Source: Trametes villosa (taxonomy: Eukaryota > Basidiomycota > Agaricomycetes > Polyporales > Polyporaceae). From it: a DNA stretch of 62,905 bases. The translations under genes were made by a program, and so were the position numbers. The notes below the pieces were generated by a model. The model had not been told where the DNA came from. It worked only from the letters and a program-made list of their open reading frames with translations, and ran no database searches. Positions 43,264 through 55,330 of this stretch are shown one piece after another. The stretch spans positions 1 through 62,905 of the forward strand of contig PUDQ02000062.1 in assembly GCA_002964805.2 (NCBI GenBank), given 5' to 3'. Within the stretch, counting starts at the first letter, position 1; every line of letters begins with the position of its first letter.

Positions 43264-44106
43264 ATGTTGACGGTCCTCTTGTTGCAAAAGGCTCTCCCCA
43301 ACGAAGGCTGCACTGACGTGCAGAATACCCAACCAGCGCGACGAAGACCTACTCAGTTCATCGTTGCGCTGTACGGAGTGGTCAACACATTCCTGATTTG
43401 GAGGACAGATCTGGGCACGAGGGTTCCTGTCAGGGAGAAAGATGGTGAGTATCAGTTAATTGCCGGTATGCGCCATACTGACTTCCTGGTAGTGTGCAGA
43501 TACCTGATTTGTCTCTGCCTCTGTCTCGTTTCATACTCTCCCAATACACATGTCCAAATTAATCCCCCGCTCACAACTGGAAAGAATGTGCTTGACACTG
43601 CACTCAACCTCAACCTAGTGCGGGACAGCGTACATATTTAAGGCGGTTTGTGCCTTCCAGCTGCGCTATTTGTACTCCTTCTCCAACCACCACCATCTCT
43701 ATCACCTCAACACGCTGGCACCTGCACCGTCTACTTGGCCTGACCAACACTTGCGACGTCACCGAGTATTACCCGTGCCCCAGCAACACCGATGTCGCAG
43801 CCTACGGCACACCAGGGTCGACCGTCGTGTGTACCCCGGCGACGTTCTACATCACCCTGTGCATCCACGCTCAACTGTGATGCAAAGAACATATTCTGTT
43901 GGGATCTGTTGGTGGCCGTGCAGGCGGGGGAGTACTGGTCGGACGAGGCCCCGAAGCAGCGGGTCACTTACAACGATGTAAGTGGGCCCTACCTGTTCCG
44001 TGTATATCTCATCTCATATGATCTTTTGCAGATTGCTGCCTGCTTCAATGATGTTCTAGACTACTACGTGTGCCAGTTCGAACGGCAGCTCGTGCGCAAC
44101 AAATGA
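43264..44106 (+). pseudogene. Possible spliced gene remnant, function unknown
   Basis: Two intron-like stretches support transcription on the plus strand: one near 43444-43493 (donor GTGAGT, CTGAC branch, TAG end) and one near 43977-44031 (GTAAGT..TTGCAG). The last exon ends QFERQLVRNK then TGA at 44104-44106. Between them reading frames do not join cleanly, so the gene is either decayed or my exon choice is wrong. No family recognised. Confidence 0.25.
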
Positions 44107-46259
44107 GAACAACTGTGATTATACGTGCGGAATTCATTCAATTGGTGGTAGTTGTGCATCATGCATACTATACGGTAGATCCTTCGCTGCTACTGGTTCT
44201 GATCAGTGTCCTATACAACAGTTCTCTAGCACCAACTATCAGGTTCGCCAGGCGGGCGCGCATGGACGTAGATGTGCACTGTGGGAGCGCGCGTGCACCA
44301 AATATTGTCTGGCAAACACCGTAACTAGCAGCTATAGGTGAGCTGATCATCTGTAGGATTCTAGCTTTGCATCCCCATCCACAAATAATACTAGCACCTG
44401 TTCTGCATAGCTGACGCTGGGCTGCTCCCAACAAACAACAGGTGTTCTCTGCATCCGCCGCTGGGGCCCACTTGCTTGTTATGGGAGTGGTCTCTCCAGC
44501 CCCGATATTGTTGATGTTCGCATGGACACCTTGTTTGGGTCGGACACTGCTACTATTGGAAGGGACCTCGTCGACTTCCCGTGCAGCATAACACCACAAA
44601 CGCAAGCTGTGCCTGTGGCAAAGTTTTGTTGCCTCTATCAGAAGCTCTCGCTGAAGTCAATTTCTAGCATTCAACTTGACCTTTCTTGTAGCTGGCGGGA
44701 CGAGTCCCGTGGAATCTCCCTTGGCAACGGTTTCTGAGATGAGTAGTGGCATCAGAGGCTGTCCGGGGTGTACCGTACTTGACCGGTATGACCCAATGGA
44801 ATCTGAGGTGACCTGCATGAATATGGTGTTGCGAGGGCGGGAGAAGGGCCATGTTATCCTATATTTTATCAGACTGTGCAGCCCTAGAGTGCAATAACCC
44901 AGCATATGCGTGATATATGCATTATGCTTGGATTGGTACACAGAGGTCGGGTACACTGCCGTGAAATTCACACCCGGACAACAATTTCATGGCGCCAGCA
45001 TGTACCTCATCGTTCCCCTGGGTACCATTGCTGTCACTGACAAACTGGGGACTGCCGAACTGGCACGCAGATGTGAGTACTGTACCATGAATTCCCTGTT
45101 AGGGTGACCATGAAATCACTGACAGCTCCAAACCGACAATTTCGTCAGGCCAAGAGCAGGGAATAGCAGGACTGTAGCTGTGAGGGCACAGGCTGAGGCA
45201 AGCGCGAGGCGAGAGGATCGTCAAGAAAGCTGAGAGGGGGAGAGAGCAAAGCCAGGGCACCAGGAACTGTGTTGCTTCAGCGGGGATACAAAGTAGCAGG
45301 CCTAGCGGCTATGTACTCCCGTCTGAAGTTGCGCTTGTGTATCGTAAGTGAGTCCAGACATATCTGTGTTTTGCTGAGTTCTCCTATGTACAGTAATATG
45401 AGGCATTGGCCGTGACAGGACGCGAGCGGGAAAGCAACACCAAGAGACTGCACCTGCGTGCCCTAACGGTAGTCGGTGAGTGACAACGTAGAGAAATCAG
45501 CCAGACAGTGCACGGGCGGAACACGAACAGGAGGCGGGGTGATCGATCGCAACAAGTTCAGGACCTTGGATGACATGACTGGGGTCGAGAAGGGAATGCA
45601 GATATGAGATTGCAAGATGAAAGCACAGAGGGTCACGCCGAAGACCTTGACAGCGGGGACCCAGCGCGCCCAGACGCAGCCCATCAGGAAAGCGACGAGT
45701 TGGGCAACAATCTGGCAGCACACGCTTGCGTCACGGGAGCGGTATTGGGACAGTGCGTGCTGCAGCACTGCACGCCCCATACTGGGAAGGGGCACGGCGC
45801 CAGCTGATAAGGATATCAGTGGGGCGAGGGGTGCTTGAACAAACAGGCAAGAGAGGGGCAAGAAAGGGAGTAGGAGGGAACCTGACCGCAGCGCTCCTGG
45901 AGGGCCAGTTGGAGGTGGGGAAGAGCGGAAGGTGAAGCTGGAAGGGTTCGTCAGCAGAAGGGGGATAGGCGGGGATAATGATACCGTACCGAGGGATTGA
46001 TCATCCTTGTTCCGAGGGCCCTGGAATTGAGACCGTGTACCCTATTCCGAGGTGCTGTTTCGAATGACAGTGCTCTCTCGAGCGTCAGTGCTGTCTCGAG
46101 CATCATCAGGCACATCTTGACCTCCAGCTTGTTCCTGGGCCCAATCAAGGAACCATAGGGGCAGTCCGCCGATAAGATGTTGATCATATCGGGAGGGGCT
46201 GTCGGTTCCTGTCACAGCTCCCATCCTGCATCTCTTTCCTCCTCCTGGCGGTCTCACTA
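44107..46259. other. Unassigned region
   Basis: Short frames on both strands (e.g. 44657-44971 minus, 44676-44897 plus, 45463-45861 minus) without recognisable domains or a coherent splice model. Confidence 0.25.
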
Positions 46260-48380
46260 GAATACCAGTGTAGTCAGTGAGTGTGTCCAGGGTCTGGAAG
46301 TCGACATGCAACTGACATCGGTCAAGAGATTTTCCTCTAACAAGATGGGCCTCCAGCCTCATAGGAGGCAGGCCCGATGCGCACAACCAGGCTCAGAGAG
46401 CATGTTGCGCAGCCAGAAGATCTCCTTGCCTGCCTCAACTGCTGCCACAAATTCAGCTTCCGTGGAGGAAAGCGTCACAATGGGCTGCAGTTTGCTGCTT
46501 CAGCTGATCGCACCGCTGCCAACGTGCACCAGGTAGCCTCCCATCGACCTCCCGTTGTCCGGGTTGTCCCCATGAGCTGCATCGCAGAATGCGACGAACG
46601 GAGTGTCAAGGGACAGGTCTGGACGGTAGGTGAGGCGCAGGTTGGCTGTGCCCTTCAGGTAACGAAGCAGATGCTTCGCAGCCTTCCAGTGCGCGACCCC
46701 AGGGTTCGAGTTGAACCTGGCGAGGGTGGAGACGGAGTAGGCGATGTCTGGGCGAGTGCAGGTCGCCAGGTACATGAGAGCACCGACGATGGAGATGTAG
46801 GGGACGTTGCGCATGAAGGCGACGTCCTCAGGCGTCGAGGGAGCCATCGAGGACGAGAGGGAGAGGCCAGGCTCCATGGGAGTAGACACGGGGTTGCAGT
46901 CCGCCATGCCAAACCGCTCAAGGACATCGAGGACGTACTGGCGCTGTGAGAGCGCCACAGAGCGGTTGGGACGGTCCCGGATGATCTCGATGCCCAGGAG
47001 GTAGGATGTGGAGCCCAGGTCGCGCAGCTTGAAGTGCTGGGACAGCTGGGAGACGACAGAGTCGATGGAGGACTCGGAGTTGGAGACAATGGTGATGTCG
47101 TCGACGTAGATGGGCATGAAGATCCGGACGCCGTCTCGCTCAAAGACGTACATGGCAGCGTCAGAGCGCACCCGGCGGAAGCCCAGCTCCTGAAGCGCAG
47201 TGTGCAGCTTCTTGTTCCACATCCGAGCACTCTGCTTCAAGCCGTAGAGCGACTTGAGCAGGTGCAGGACCTCGCCCACTGGCTCTGGGTGAACACAGGG
47301 GGTGGCTTCATGTACAGCTCCTCATCGAGGTCGCCGTTGATGAAGGCATGGGAGATGTCGATGGAGCGCATGTGGAGGTCCCGGAGTGCTGCCTGAGCGA
47401 GGATGAGGCGGATGGAGGACATGCGGATGGTGGGGGCGAAGATCTCCGTGTACTCGAAGCCTGGGCGCTGGGAGAAGCCCTTGGCGACGAGGCGGGCCTT
47501 GTAGCGCTCGATGGAGCCGTCTGCCTTGCGCTTCAAGCGGAAGACCCACTTGCAGCCAATTGCCCGCTTGCCCGGGGGAAGTGCAGTGACTTCCCATGTG
47601 CCGTTGGAGCGATGCGCTGCCAGCTCGTCGTCCATGGCCTTGCGCCACTCGTCCGCGTCAGGATGGCGCATGGCCTCCTCGTACATCAAGGGCTCAGCCT
47701 CGGAAACGAAGAGTGCGAACTCCTCATCATCATCAAGCTCAGAACGAGCAAAGACAAAGTTGACAGCTTCCTCGACGTCCTCATCCTCATCCTCAGAGTC
47801 CGCAATCGCAGGTGTGGGCTCGCGGGCGTGCCAGATGGACCCTGACGCGACGGGAGAGTCTGGGGGCGACTGGAGCGGCGAGGGGGTCTCTGGGATGGAG
47901 TCGAGGGGAGGATGCTGGTGGCGCACAGAATGGTCGACAGGAGGAGGAGATGGAGATGGAGCTTCGGAGGGTGCAGGCTCAGGCCAGGGAAGAACCGCTC
48001 ATCAAACTCAGCGCCTTCACTGATGACAGTGCGCTTCGTCGTGGGGTTGTAGAAACTCCAGCCCTTGTAGCCCTCCGGGTACCCAATGAAGACGCATTTC
48101 TCCATGTGAGGAGACAGGCCTTGTCGCTTGTCACGCTGGACGTGGACGTAGGCCGTGCAGCCCCAAACACGGAGGTGGGACACGTCCGGTTTGCGGCCAT
48201 ACCAGAGCTTGTAGGGTGTGGCATCTGGGCAGGCAGAGGAGTACGAGCGGTTGAGCACATGGACCAGCGAGAGGACGGCCTCTCCCCAGAACGTCTGAGG
48301 GAGTCCTGACTCTGCCAGCATGGCTGTAACCTGACCGGATGCTGTCGGATGGCCCTCGTCGTCGGCCTCATGCAAAAAGA
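46260..48380 (-). pseudogene. pol: Ty1/copia Pol fragment (integrase end, RT, RNase H), frameshifted
   Basis: Three minus-strand frames are needed. ~48375-47990: end of the integrase region (FWGEAVLSLVHVLNRSYS, TPYKLWYGRKPDVSHLRVWG, KCVFIGYPEGYKGWSFY). 47926-~47290: linker and RT start (WRKAMDDELAAHRSNGTWEV, GCKWVFRLKRKADGSIERYK). 47279-46500: RT core (LLKSLYGLKQSARMWNKKL, catalytic YVDD) and start of RNase H (ALMYLATCTRPDIAYSVSTL, FCDAAHGDNPDNGRSMGGYL). The RNase H tail (LSSTEAEFVAAVEAG) continues in another frame to ~46390. Gag, protease and the integrase core are absent, as are LTRs. The order protease-IN-RT-RNaseH and the YVDD motif are typical of copia. Confidence 0.88.
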
Positions 48381-48389
48381 ACTGTGACC

Positions 48390-49730
48390 CAGAGCTACGG
48401 GTGACGGTCAGTATATGTGCAGCAGGGAAGTGAGTGAGGATGAACGCACTCTGGGGCCTTCGCACTCTTGGCATTGGTGGCCTTGGACTTGGTGGATGCC
48501 TTGCGGGGTGAGATTACCACCTCTACCTTGTTCTTCTTAGGTGTGCCCGCCTGGAATGCCTTATCGAGCTTCATGGCCGTCTGAGCTGCCTTGGCCTGTG
48601 CAGCCTCAGCCTTCTTGCGGGCTGGCTGCTGCAACAACCTTAGCCAGGTCCCTAAAAGGAGTTAGCATACAATATAGCCAAGATTAATAAAACTCACTGC
48701 CAACCTGGGAGCGGGATCACCGGGAGTTCATTGGGGATATCGCTGCAGTTGTGCGCTCAGCGTATCACAAAATAGCGGTGGAAGCATATACATACAGCAC
48801 CTTAGCCTTCTTGACCGGAGAGATCCTTCATGGAAAACAGTTCGTACTTGCATGAGGTGCTATAAATGTTCAACTCACTCCTGCACCTCATCCTCAGAGT
48901 CTGACTCCTTGGCACGCTTAGCAGGCGTAGCCTTCGGCCTGGCAGCACGTCCGCGGGCTGGCTTGCTGTAGGATAATGTGAGACACCATGGAAAATATTG
49001 GAGTGCTGCTGATACTTACACAGGGGAGGGTGTCTTCGGCGTGGATGGAGGGCTCGAGCCAGCAGTACGGCTGCGGCTATGAGGCGCAATGTTAGAAAGT
49101 CATAACATTATAGACGAACACTTACCCAATCTTTGGAGTCAACTCAACCTCCAGACGACCCTCGGCCTCATTGTCGCTGTTGGTGTGTTAGGCTGAGAAA
49201 GGACACAAGATTGTCATAACTAACCTGATGACCATGGTGTTCTCAGCGACACTCTCCGTGTCGCTAATGGAAAGGTGGTCAGATAGACACAGATGCGACA
49301 GAGGAATATGTCTTACGAAGTGTTGTCGGCAGTCGCCTCCTCCATGGTCTCATTGGAGTCACTGGGCACTTCTTCAGATCCAGCCTCCTCAGCCTCGCTA
49401 TCCACTGCTAAGACGGTGGCAGCCTTGCGGCCCCTGCCTCGAGTGGTCGCCGCTCTGATACCTCAGATGAACATGATGAGGAGAATAGTAGTAAGTAAAC
49501 TGCTTACTTGGTTGCGGCTGCACCTGACGTCTTGCGGGCTGGGGTAGCAGCCTTACGGCCACCACCAGACTTCGTTGCCTTGGTCTTGGTCGGGGTTGCC
49601 TGCTTCTTGGCACGAAGTTCCTTCGGCCTAAAAGGACATTAGAAAATGAATGCATGCGGTGGACATGCGCACATACATTTTACCGTCAGTGCTAGCAGCA
49701 GCGCGGGTGCGGGTGGTACGTCCGGACATG
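48390..49730 (-). pseudogene. Basic AT-hook-like nuclear protein gene, multi-exon, cut by copia fragment
   Basis: ATG at 49730 (MSGRTTRTRAAASTDGK), then Lys/Arg/Thr-rich exons (AKKQATPTKTKATKSGGGRK), an AT-hook core RGRGRK, acidic linkers (VDSEAEEAGSEEVPSDSNE), PARGRAARPKATPAKRAKE, and a Lys/Ala-rich end. Introns of ~45-60 nt have good GT..AG ends (donors GTATGT, GTAAGA, GTTAGT, GTAAGT, GTGAGT). One exon pair fits only with an alternative splice site, and a one-base shift is needed near 48625, so the gene may be decaying. Its last recognisable exon runs via a possible intron into copia integrase at ~48375. Likely a chromatin- or DNA-binding protein by composition only. Confidence 0.45.
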
Positions 49731-50847
49731 GTGGTAGAATAAGAGGGCGAGGTTGAGCAAGGTGCTAGAAAAGGAGGAGAAGAAGGAAGTTCAACTGCAG
49801 AGACAGCGACGTATGAAGAGCTCTCGAGGTGAGGACTCTGCCTGGTTGCCGTGCACCTGGCATCCTTATATACAGCCCAGCAGCGGAGTTCAGCGAGGTC
49901 CCCAGAACTTTGGGATTCTACTCCGCTCGCTTACAGAGTCTTGGGATGACACGAGCCGTCCGATGATAGCACTGCCTCTCCAGAGTGTCCGCCTTGCCTT
50001 CCCGTCGCTCCTATGTTCTGAATATCTGCATGAATTCAGCCATCTAGCCTAGCTCATTGACTGGATGGACAGAAGTGCACAGAGTGCACCCATTACTTGC
50101 CATTGCTCAGAGTATCATTGCCTGAAGTCGCACCGAGGTTCTTTCAAATTCGCTTGTATGAACAGGAATTTCCAATAGCTGCGCTGATGAGCCCCGGAGC
50201 TCAGAAGTGCACCCGCCGTGTCTTGGCCGACATGGGATGCGCTGCCTGTTTGCAATTGGTGCGGCAGCTTGTCGTACGAACGGTCGCTCCAGACCGTCCA
50301 CCCCGCATTTGCAATTGACATGTCCCCAACGGAATGGCCTTCGCACACCTCTTGGAACTGACCCACCACGGGTGCGCACCTCTTCAACCACATTCCTCTT
50401 GACCGCACACTTTCTGCTCATTTCTATCCTACTCGGAAGCTATGTCGTTCCTCAGACATCTCTATGAACATGTGTCCAAGTATCGTACATATTGTATAGC
50501 TGCAGCCTTGTGAAATACACTCACTTCAGTATTCAGAGGGTACACTTCTCGAGTGTATGACCCTGCGTGCGGAAGAAGGAGGCCCATGTCCTCAGCTATG
50601 CAGCCTTGCAGATGTACGTTCTTTTCACCCATTGTCTGGGACATAGCTCACCAATATTAGCAAGCACATCTGGTCAACAGTTCAGAGATACTCGAGCAGC
50701 AGGATGGCCGGCTCTTAACGCTGATTCAACAACGCCCCGGCCGTACCGCACCTCTGCAGGAACATGTATTGAGGGTTGTGGTCATATACTGAGAGCCCAG
50801 TGTGGGTGTTGTGTATTATTTAGGCTTGTGTGACTATCTAAATGCAG
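49731..50847. other. Region between divergent gene remnants
   Basis: Contains the presumed 5' flank of the AT-hook-like gene and overlapping short frames at 50097-50640 on both strands that I cannot resolve into a gene. The minus-strand frame 50115-50408 is the most protein-like but unsupported. Confidence 0.25.
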
Positions 50848-51228
50848 CCAGTTCTTATAAGCAAATCAAACCCGAGAGCACCTGTCCCAGGACAATGGTT
50901 GAACTCCAGGTTGCCTTCGCAGCACTGAAGGTTGGGCCACACAAATACATTTTCCTACCCAAGCTGCATGCAATCTGTGTCCTGAGCCGTGCAGTTCTGA
51001 TGGTAGGTTTGTCACACTCTCAGGCTGTATAATGTTTACAAATGTTTGCAGGACTACAACACTTCGGCGCTCAAGGAGTTAAGCCTCCTGGTGGTTTCCC
51101 CGCTTAAGAAGGTTAAGCGTAAAGTGGGGTATGGCGAAGAGGAACAGGTGATAGAGGAGTCACGCCGGGAGCTGAAGAGGATGACTTTGGAGGATACACG
51201 TATGCGCAATGACGAGACTTCAGCCTAG
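50848..51228 (+). CDS. 3' exons of an uncharacterised gene
   Basis: Exon 50848-51002, 49-bp intron (donor GTAGGT, acceptor TTTGCAG), then exon 51052-51228 ending in TAG. Product tail: TMVELQVAFAALKVGPHKYI, FLPKLHAICVLSRAVLM, then a basic and acidic helical tail (SPLKKVKRKVGYGEEEQ, ESRRELKRMTLEDTRMR). Earlier exons are not resolved; an acceptor TGCAG sits right before 50848. No family recognised. It converges with the minus-strand gene at 51346. Confidence 0.4.
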
Positions 51229-51345
51229 CTTTTTTTATTACAAGCTTGCCCCATCATCACACATTGAACACTTTCAATGGACCCAAAACATCTCTTTATG
51301 CGACATGATACAACAATCTGAACTACTGAAAGCTGAGGTAAAAAT

Positions 51346-52788
51346 CTACACACCGTACAAACACTGATACTTGCACAAAGTGTGCTCGAACATAACAGGA
51401 TCATAAGTAATGGCCTCGCGCTCTGCAGGAGTGAGATGCTCGTGAACAGCGTTATACAAACGGCAGAAGATAGTGGAAATGTCCCCATCAGGGTGCTTCT
51501 CCTGCCCAGCGAGACGGAAATATTTGAAGCATGAAAGCGCACCTCTACCCAAGACTCCGACGAACTCCCCCATCTCCTCAGCTGAAGGCATTGCGACCTT
51601 GCCAGCGTAGACAAGGTCAGCAGTGATCAGCATGCCTGTGAGTTCACCAAGCTGCAGCAGGATCTTGCGTTCCTTGGAGTTAGTCCGCTGCGTGAAGGTG
51701 TACATGTCCTTGAAGGACATCTTCCAGCCAAGAGGCTTGCCTTCGAAGAGGGCGTGCCTGGTAGGCTCCTCGTTGAAGTACGTCTCCGCATTGGAGACCG
51801 AGAGGTTCGTGGCAGTACCAAAGGCCTGCGCATTTGCGAAGTAGCGGTTCTTCCCTTGGTTGTACTTCTGGATTTGCTCATCCTCGCAGAGGTTGTTGTA
51901 GAGCGTCATCCAGGAGTCGTAGTCAGGGAAGAGCAGTTTCTCAGTGTGCTCCTTGGAGAAGCATGTGCGGTAGAATATGCCTCTCCAGCACCACAGGCTA
52001 ACAATCATGCCAGGGGTATCAATATTATCTGGGTGGAGCATGCCGGAGGGGGCGAAGGCACTGATGACCTCAGGAGTGTGCTGGCGGAGGGGGAGGAGCC
52101 AGTCTAGGTTGCTGAAGACCTTTCTTCAGGGTCAGTGATGAAGTCTTCAGGAGAATGAGCTCTTGATATAGCCGGCAAGGTGCTCGATAGCATCCTCAAA
52201 AGCGCTCTCAAGCTCAGGAGACCCCATAGGGTAGTTTGCGCCACCTGCAGGGCAGGGAATAAATTCAGAAGGTCAAGTTATAATTTAAATAAAATACTCA
52301 CTGCCTGACAGCAGTGCTCCACTGAGACGTCGCCACTCAGTGTGGTACTCCTGGAGCTTGCTGCTAATGCTATTGAGCAGCTTCAACTCGGGAGATATTG
52401 GGTCATGAAGAGAATCAGCCGCGAAGAGAGGGAGATGGTCGAGGACAGAAGGATTGAGACGGCTCCTGCGTCCAGGCTCCGCGGGACAGAGTGACTTCTT
52501 CACTTGCATGAAGGAAGACCAGACACCGGGCAGAAGAAGGATGTCAGGATTGTTGAAGCTGGTCATGAGATGCCTGACGAACGTTGCTTGCAGCCGGCTT
52601 ATGCCAGATGGCTAAGCCAAGTGCTGAGAATGCGGTGAATGTCAGAGACAACATGGTCATGCTGGTTGTGGCGGGTCGGTGGGACCCCAGTGGACTGAAT
52701 GAAGAACAGAAACACCAGGAGCAGACACATCCAGAGTGAAGCCATAGTCACTGGCCTTGAAGCGTGTGGTGTTGTTGTGCTTCTTCAG
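51346..52788 (-). pseudogene. Uncharacterised fungal gene, frameshifted and 5'-truncated by an insertion
   Basis: Main exon 51346-52041 (stop at 51346), with PGMIVSLWCWRGIFYRTCFS, YNNLCEDEQIQKYNQGKNRY, NEEPTRHALFEGKPLGWKMS, ERKILLQLGELTGMLITADL and GVLGRGALSCFKYFRLAGQE. Upstream: 52566 onwards (ITSFNNPDILLLPG-type start with ATG at 52566), an intron of ~60 nt, then a segment whose frame breaks twice near 52150 and 52110. A further 5' exon (FKASDYGFTLDVSAPGVSVL, ~52660-52785) ends exactly where the palindromic element begins (52789). I believe this resembles a widespread agaricomycete family of unknown function, but cannot name it. Frame breaks plus the insertion make it a pseudogene. Confidence 0.6.
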
Positions 52789-55330
52789 ACTTAGGGGAAG
52801 AGGGCCAATACTGGCATGTCTGATTGATGAGGTTTTGCAAAGGATTATCATCATATATTAACATCCCTAAGTATGCTCAATAGCTAACATGGAGCTTTGC
52901 ACTGTGCGGCTTTGCCAAAGTGGTCTAATCTACCTCCATATGTTAAAGTTCAAGATTCACTGACAACATCATGTTGATTTGAACCTGTGTACTCCTTAGG
53001 CCAAAAGACATTTGCTAAAGAATACTAGAAGTGCTAAATATTTCACACATAGGACAAGCAATATATACAGGACACTGCCTGTCGTGGAGCTGACTGGACC
53101 CCCTATATTTTTCCATATTTTGCATTTTTCTGCTTTTCTACGGCCATTCCACAGTACTTAGCACGCGCTGGACTTATGGGGATTTGTGTCACAAGCCAAG
53201 CAAAGCCACAGCTTACATTGATGTCCCTCCTTCCTTCCATATTTCATATATTTCACAAAAGCAATGGCTCACACTTGAACACTGTTGCCACTTTGAGCAT
53301 AATTTGAGCATGCATTCAGAATGCGACTATCCTTGCAGCATATGGCTTATCCCATTGAATAGGGGTAAAAAAGCTGAATCCAATGGCATATAATACTAGA
53401 GGGGTTTGTGCACATTCTGCTGAAATAAAAGCTGTAGAAGCTGAATGCGGCTGAATTGTGGTACTAATGGGCATTTTTTGCCCTATTTATGAGTGCTAGA
53501 GTTGGTATTACATCCCAATATGTTGATCAGTGGATTCTTAGCACACATAACTTTCTGTTGACATATGATTCATAATATTTGGACCACTCAAAGGTCCAAA
53601 ATGAAGGCATTTGTGTTTGATCTCAGCCACAGCTTACATTATTGCCCCCTCCTCTAGTTCTTTTGGCCACTGCTTCTCCAGTTCTGCTTCAAATGACACA
53701 TGCTGTATCCTGTTAGGAAGGTGTTTACAATTCATGAGGAACGAAGAAATTGTTTCTTATGGGGTGAGCTCCCAGCCAAGATGTGTGACGCCAAGTCAAC
53801 CCTGTGGGAATATTTTTAATCTCAGCTAACAAATCATTAGATTTGAAATAAGCGCCACATACAACTTCCACATACAAACTTCGGGTTAGGGTCTCAGCCC
53901 ACTAGAAACTTTAGGGTTAGACACTAGATCATGCACACAGCCACACTGGCTATTTGCTAGCCTTGCTCTAATGCTCACTGCTGGGCACCTGTGTAACCCT
54001 GGGTGGCACAGCATGGGCAGCTTCTCCCCAAACCACTGTCTAAAGCCACAGTGTATGCTAACAATGCTTCCTTAGGGGTCAAACATGTTGATTATCCCAT
54101 TTGAGCATGGCAATACTAGTGATATGACATTGTTCCATTCTGATATTAGTTCAGCATTAGTTACCGTTGTACTCCAGTCATGATGTACTGCTGTGCGAGC
54201 ATGCCACAACAACATAATTGGTGGCTTTACCCACATTCACAACTGTTTGTTCACATATGCTGAATTCTTTACAACACAGCATTACAGTCAATCTCCCCTG
54301 GGTGCTCATTGAATCATGAGAGATTAAATCTTGCATAACCATAGGGCATAAAGGTCTTATGCTGTGCAGACGTACCCTGATCAGATAGAGCCTGTACCAG
54401 CTTTCTAATGGTATATAGGACATGTGATTCAGTTTACAAGTGGAGGAGAGACGGCCAATACATTATCTACTATGACTGTCACTTGGTGCTTATAATAATA
54501 CATTAATGGTTTAAAGAGACAAAAGGTAGCTTGTACCATAACTATACCTCCATATATCTTGCAGAGATACATAAACACAGTCAAGCGAGACTGTAGTGTT
54601 GACAGTACACTGCTGTACAGGCTGAGTAAGTGGTTTATATGTCCTTGCAATGAAGTATTGTAGAGGACATGATGGTCATTGATACATATTAATACCCCCT
54701 ATAGTGTAGAGCTCAGGAGCACCTTCCTAACGGTATATGACACATGCCATTTGAAGGGGAACTGGAGGAGCAGTGGCCAAAAGAACGAAAGGAGGGGGCA
54801 ATAATGTAAGCTGTGGCTGAGAACAAACATACATGTTTGGCTCCCAACACAAATGCTTCCATTTTGGGCCACTGGATAGTCCAAATATCATGTATCATAT
54901 GTCATTATAAAGCTATGATTGAGTACAATCTAATGGTGTACAAATGGTGATGTAGTATTTACCATAGCAGTCATGATTAGAACTTTAATTCCCCATTAGT
55001 GCCACAATTCAGCCACATTCAGCCTCTATGGTTCATACCTCAGTGCAATGTGCACAAACCCCCCAAGTATTATATACCATTGGATTCAGCTTATCAATGT
55101 CTACCTAATGAGACATGCTATTTGTTGTAAGGGTGATCACAGGCTGCATAAATGCTCAAATTGCACTCAAAATGACAGCACTGTATGTTATATTTAATTG
55201 GTCCAGATTTTTCAGCATACTACTATGACCCAGTCAATGAAACACCTCCTGTGGCATGCTAAGCAGACAAATTCTGAGGTGTTACATGCTGCTGAATGCA
55301 TTATATTAAGAGGGAAGGAGGGACATTGAT
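52789..55330. mobile_element. Third copy of the palindromic element family, right end missing
   Basis: Starts ACTTAGGGGAAGAGGGCCAA and runs parallel to the first copy's left arm, then carries inverted modules (the ATGATACATGATATTTGGAC block inverted near 54898; CCTTCCTAACGGTATATGAC at ~54721). Similarity to the family stops at about 55330, inside a module, so the right terminus is lost. An LTR relic is embedded at 53080. Confidence 0.55.
53080..53175 (+). repeat. Truncated LTR relic of the element B family
   Basis: TGTCGTGGAGCTGACTGGAC and the following ~75 bp match the start of element B's LTR in plus orientation, including TTTTCTACGGCCATTC and GTACTTAGCACGC. It is diverged and cut off after ~96 bp. 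Confidence 0.65.
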
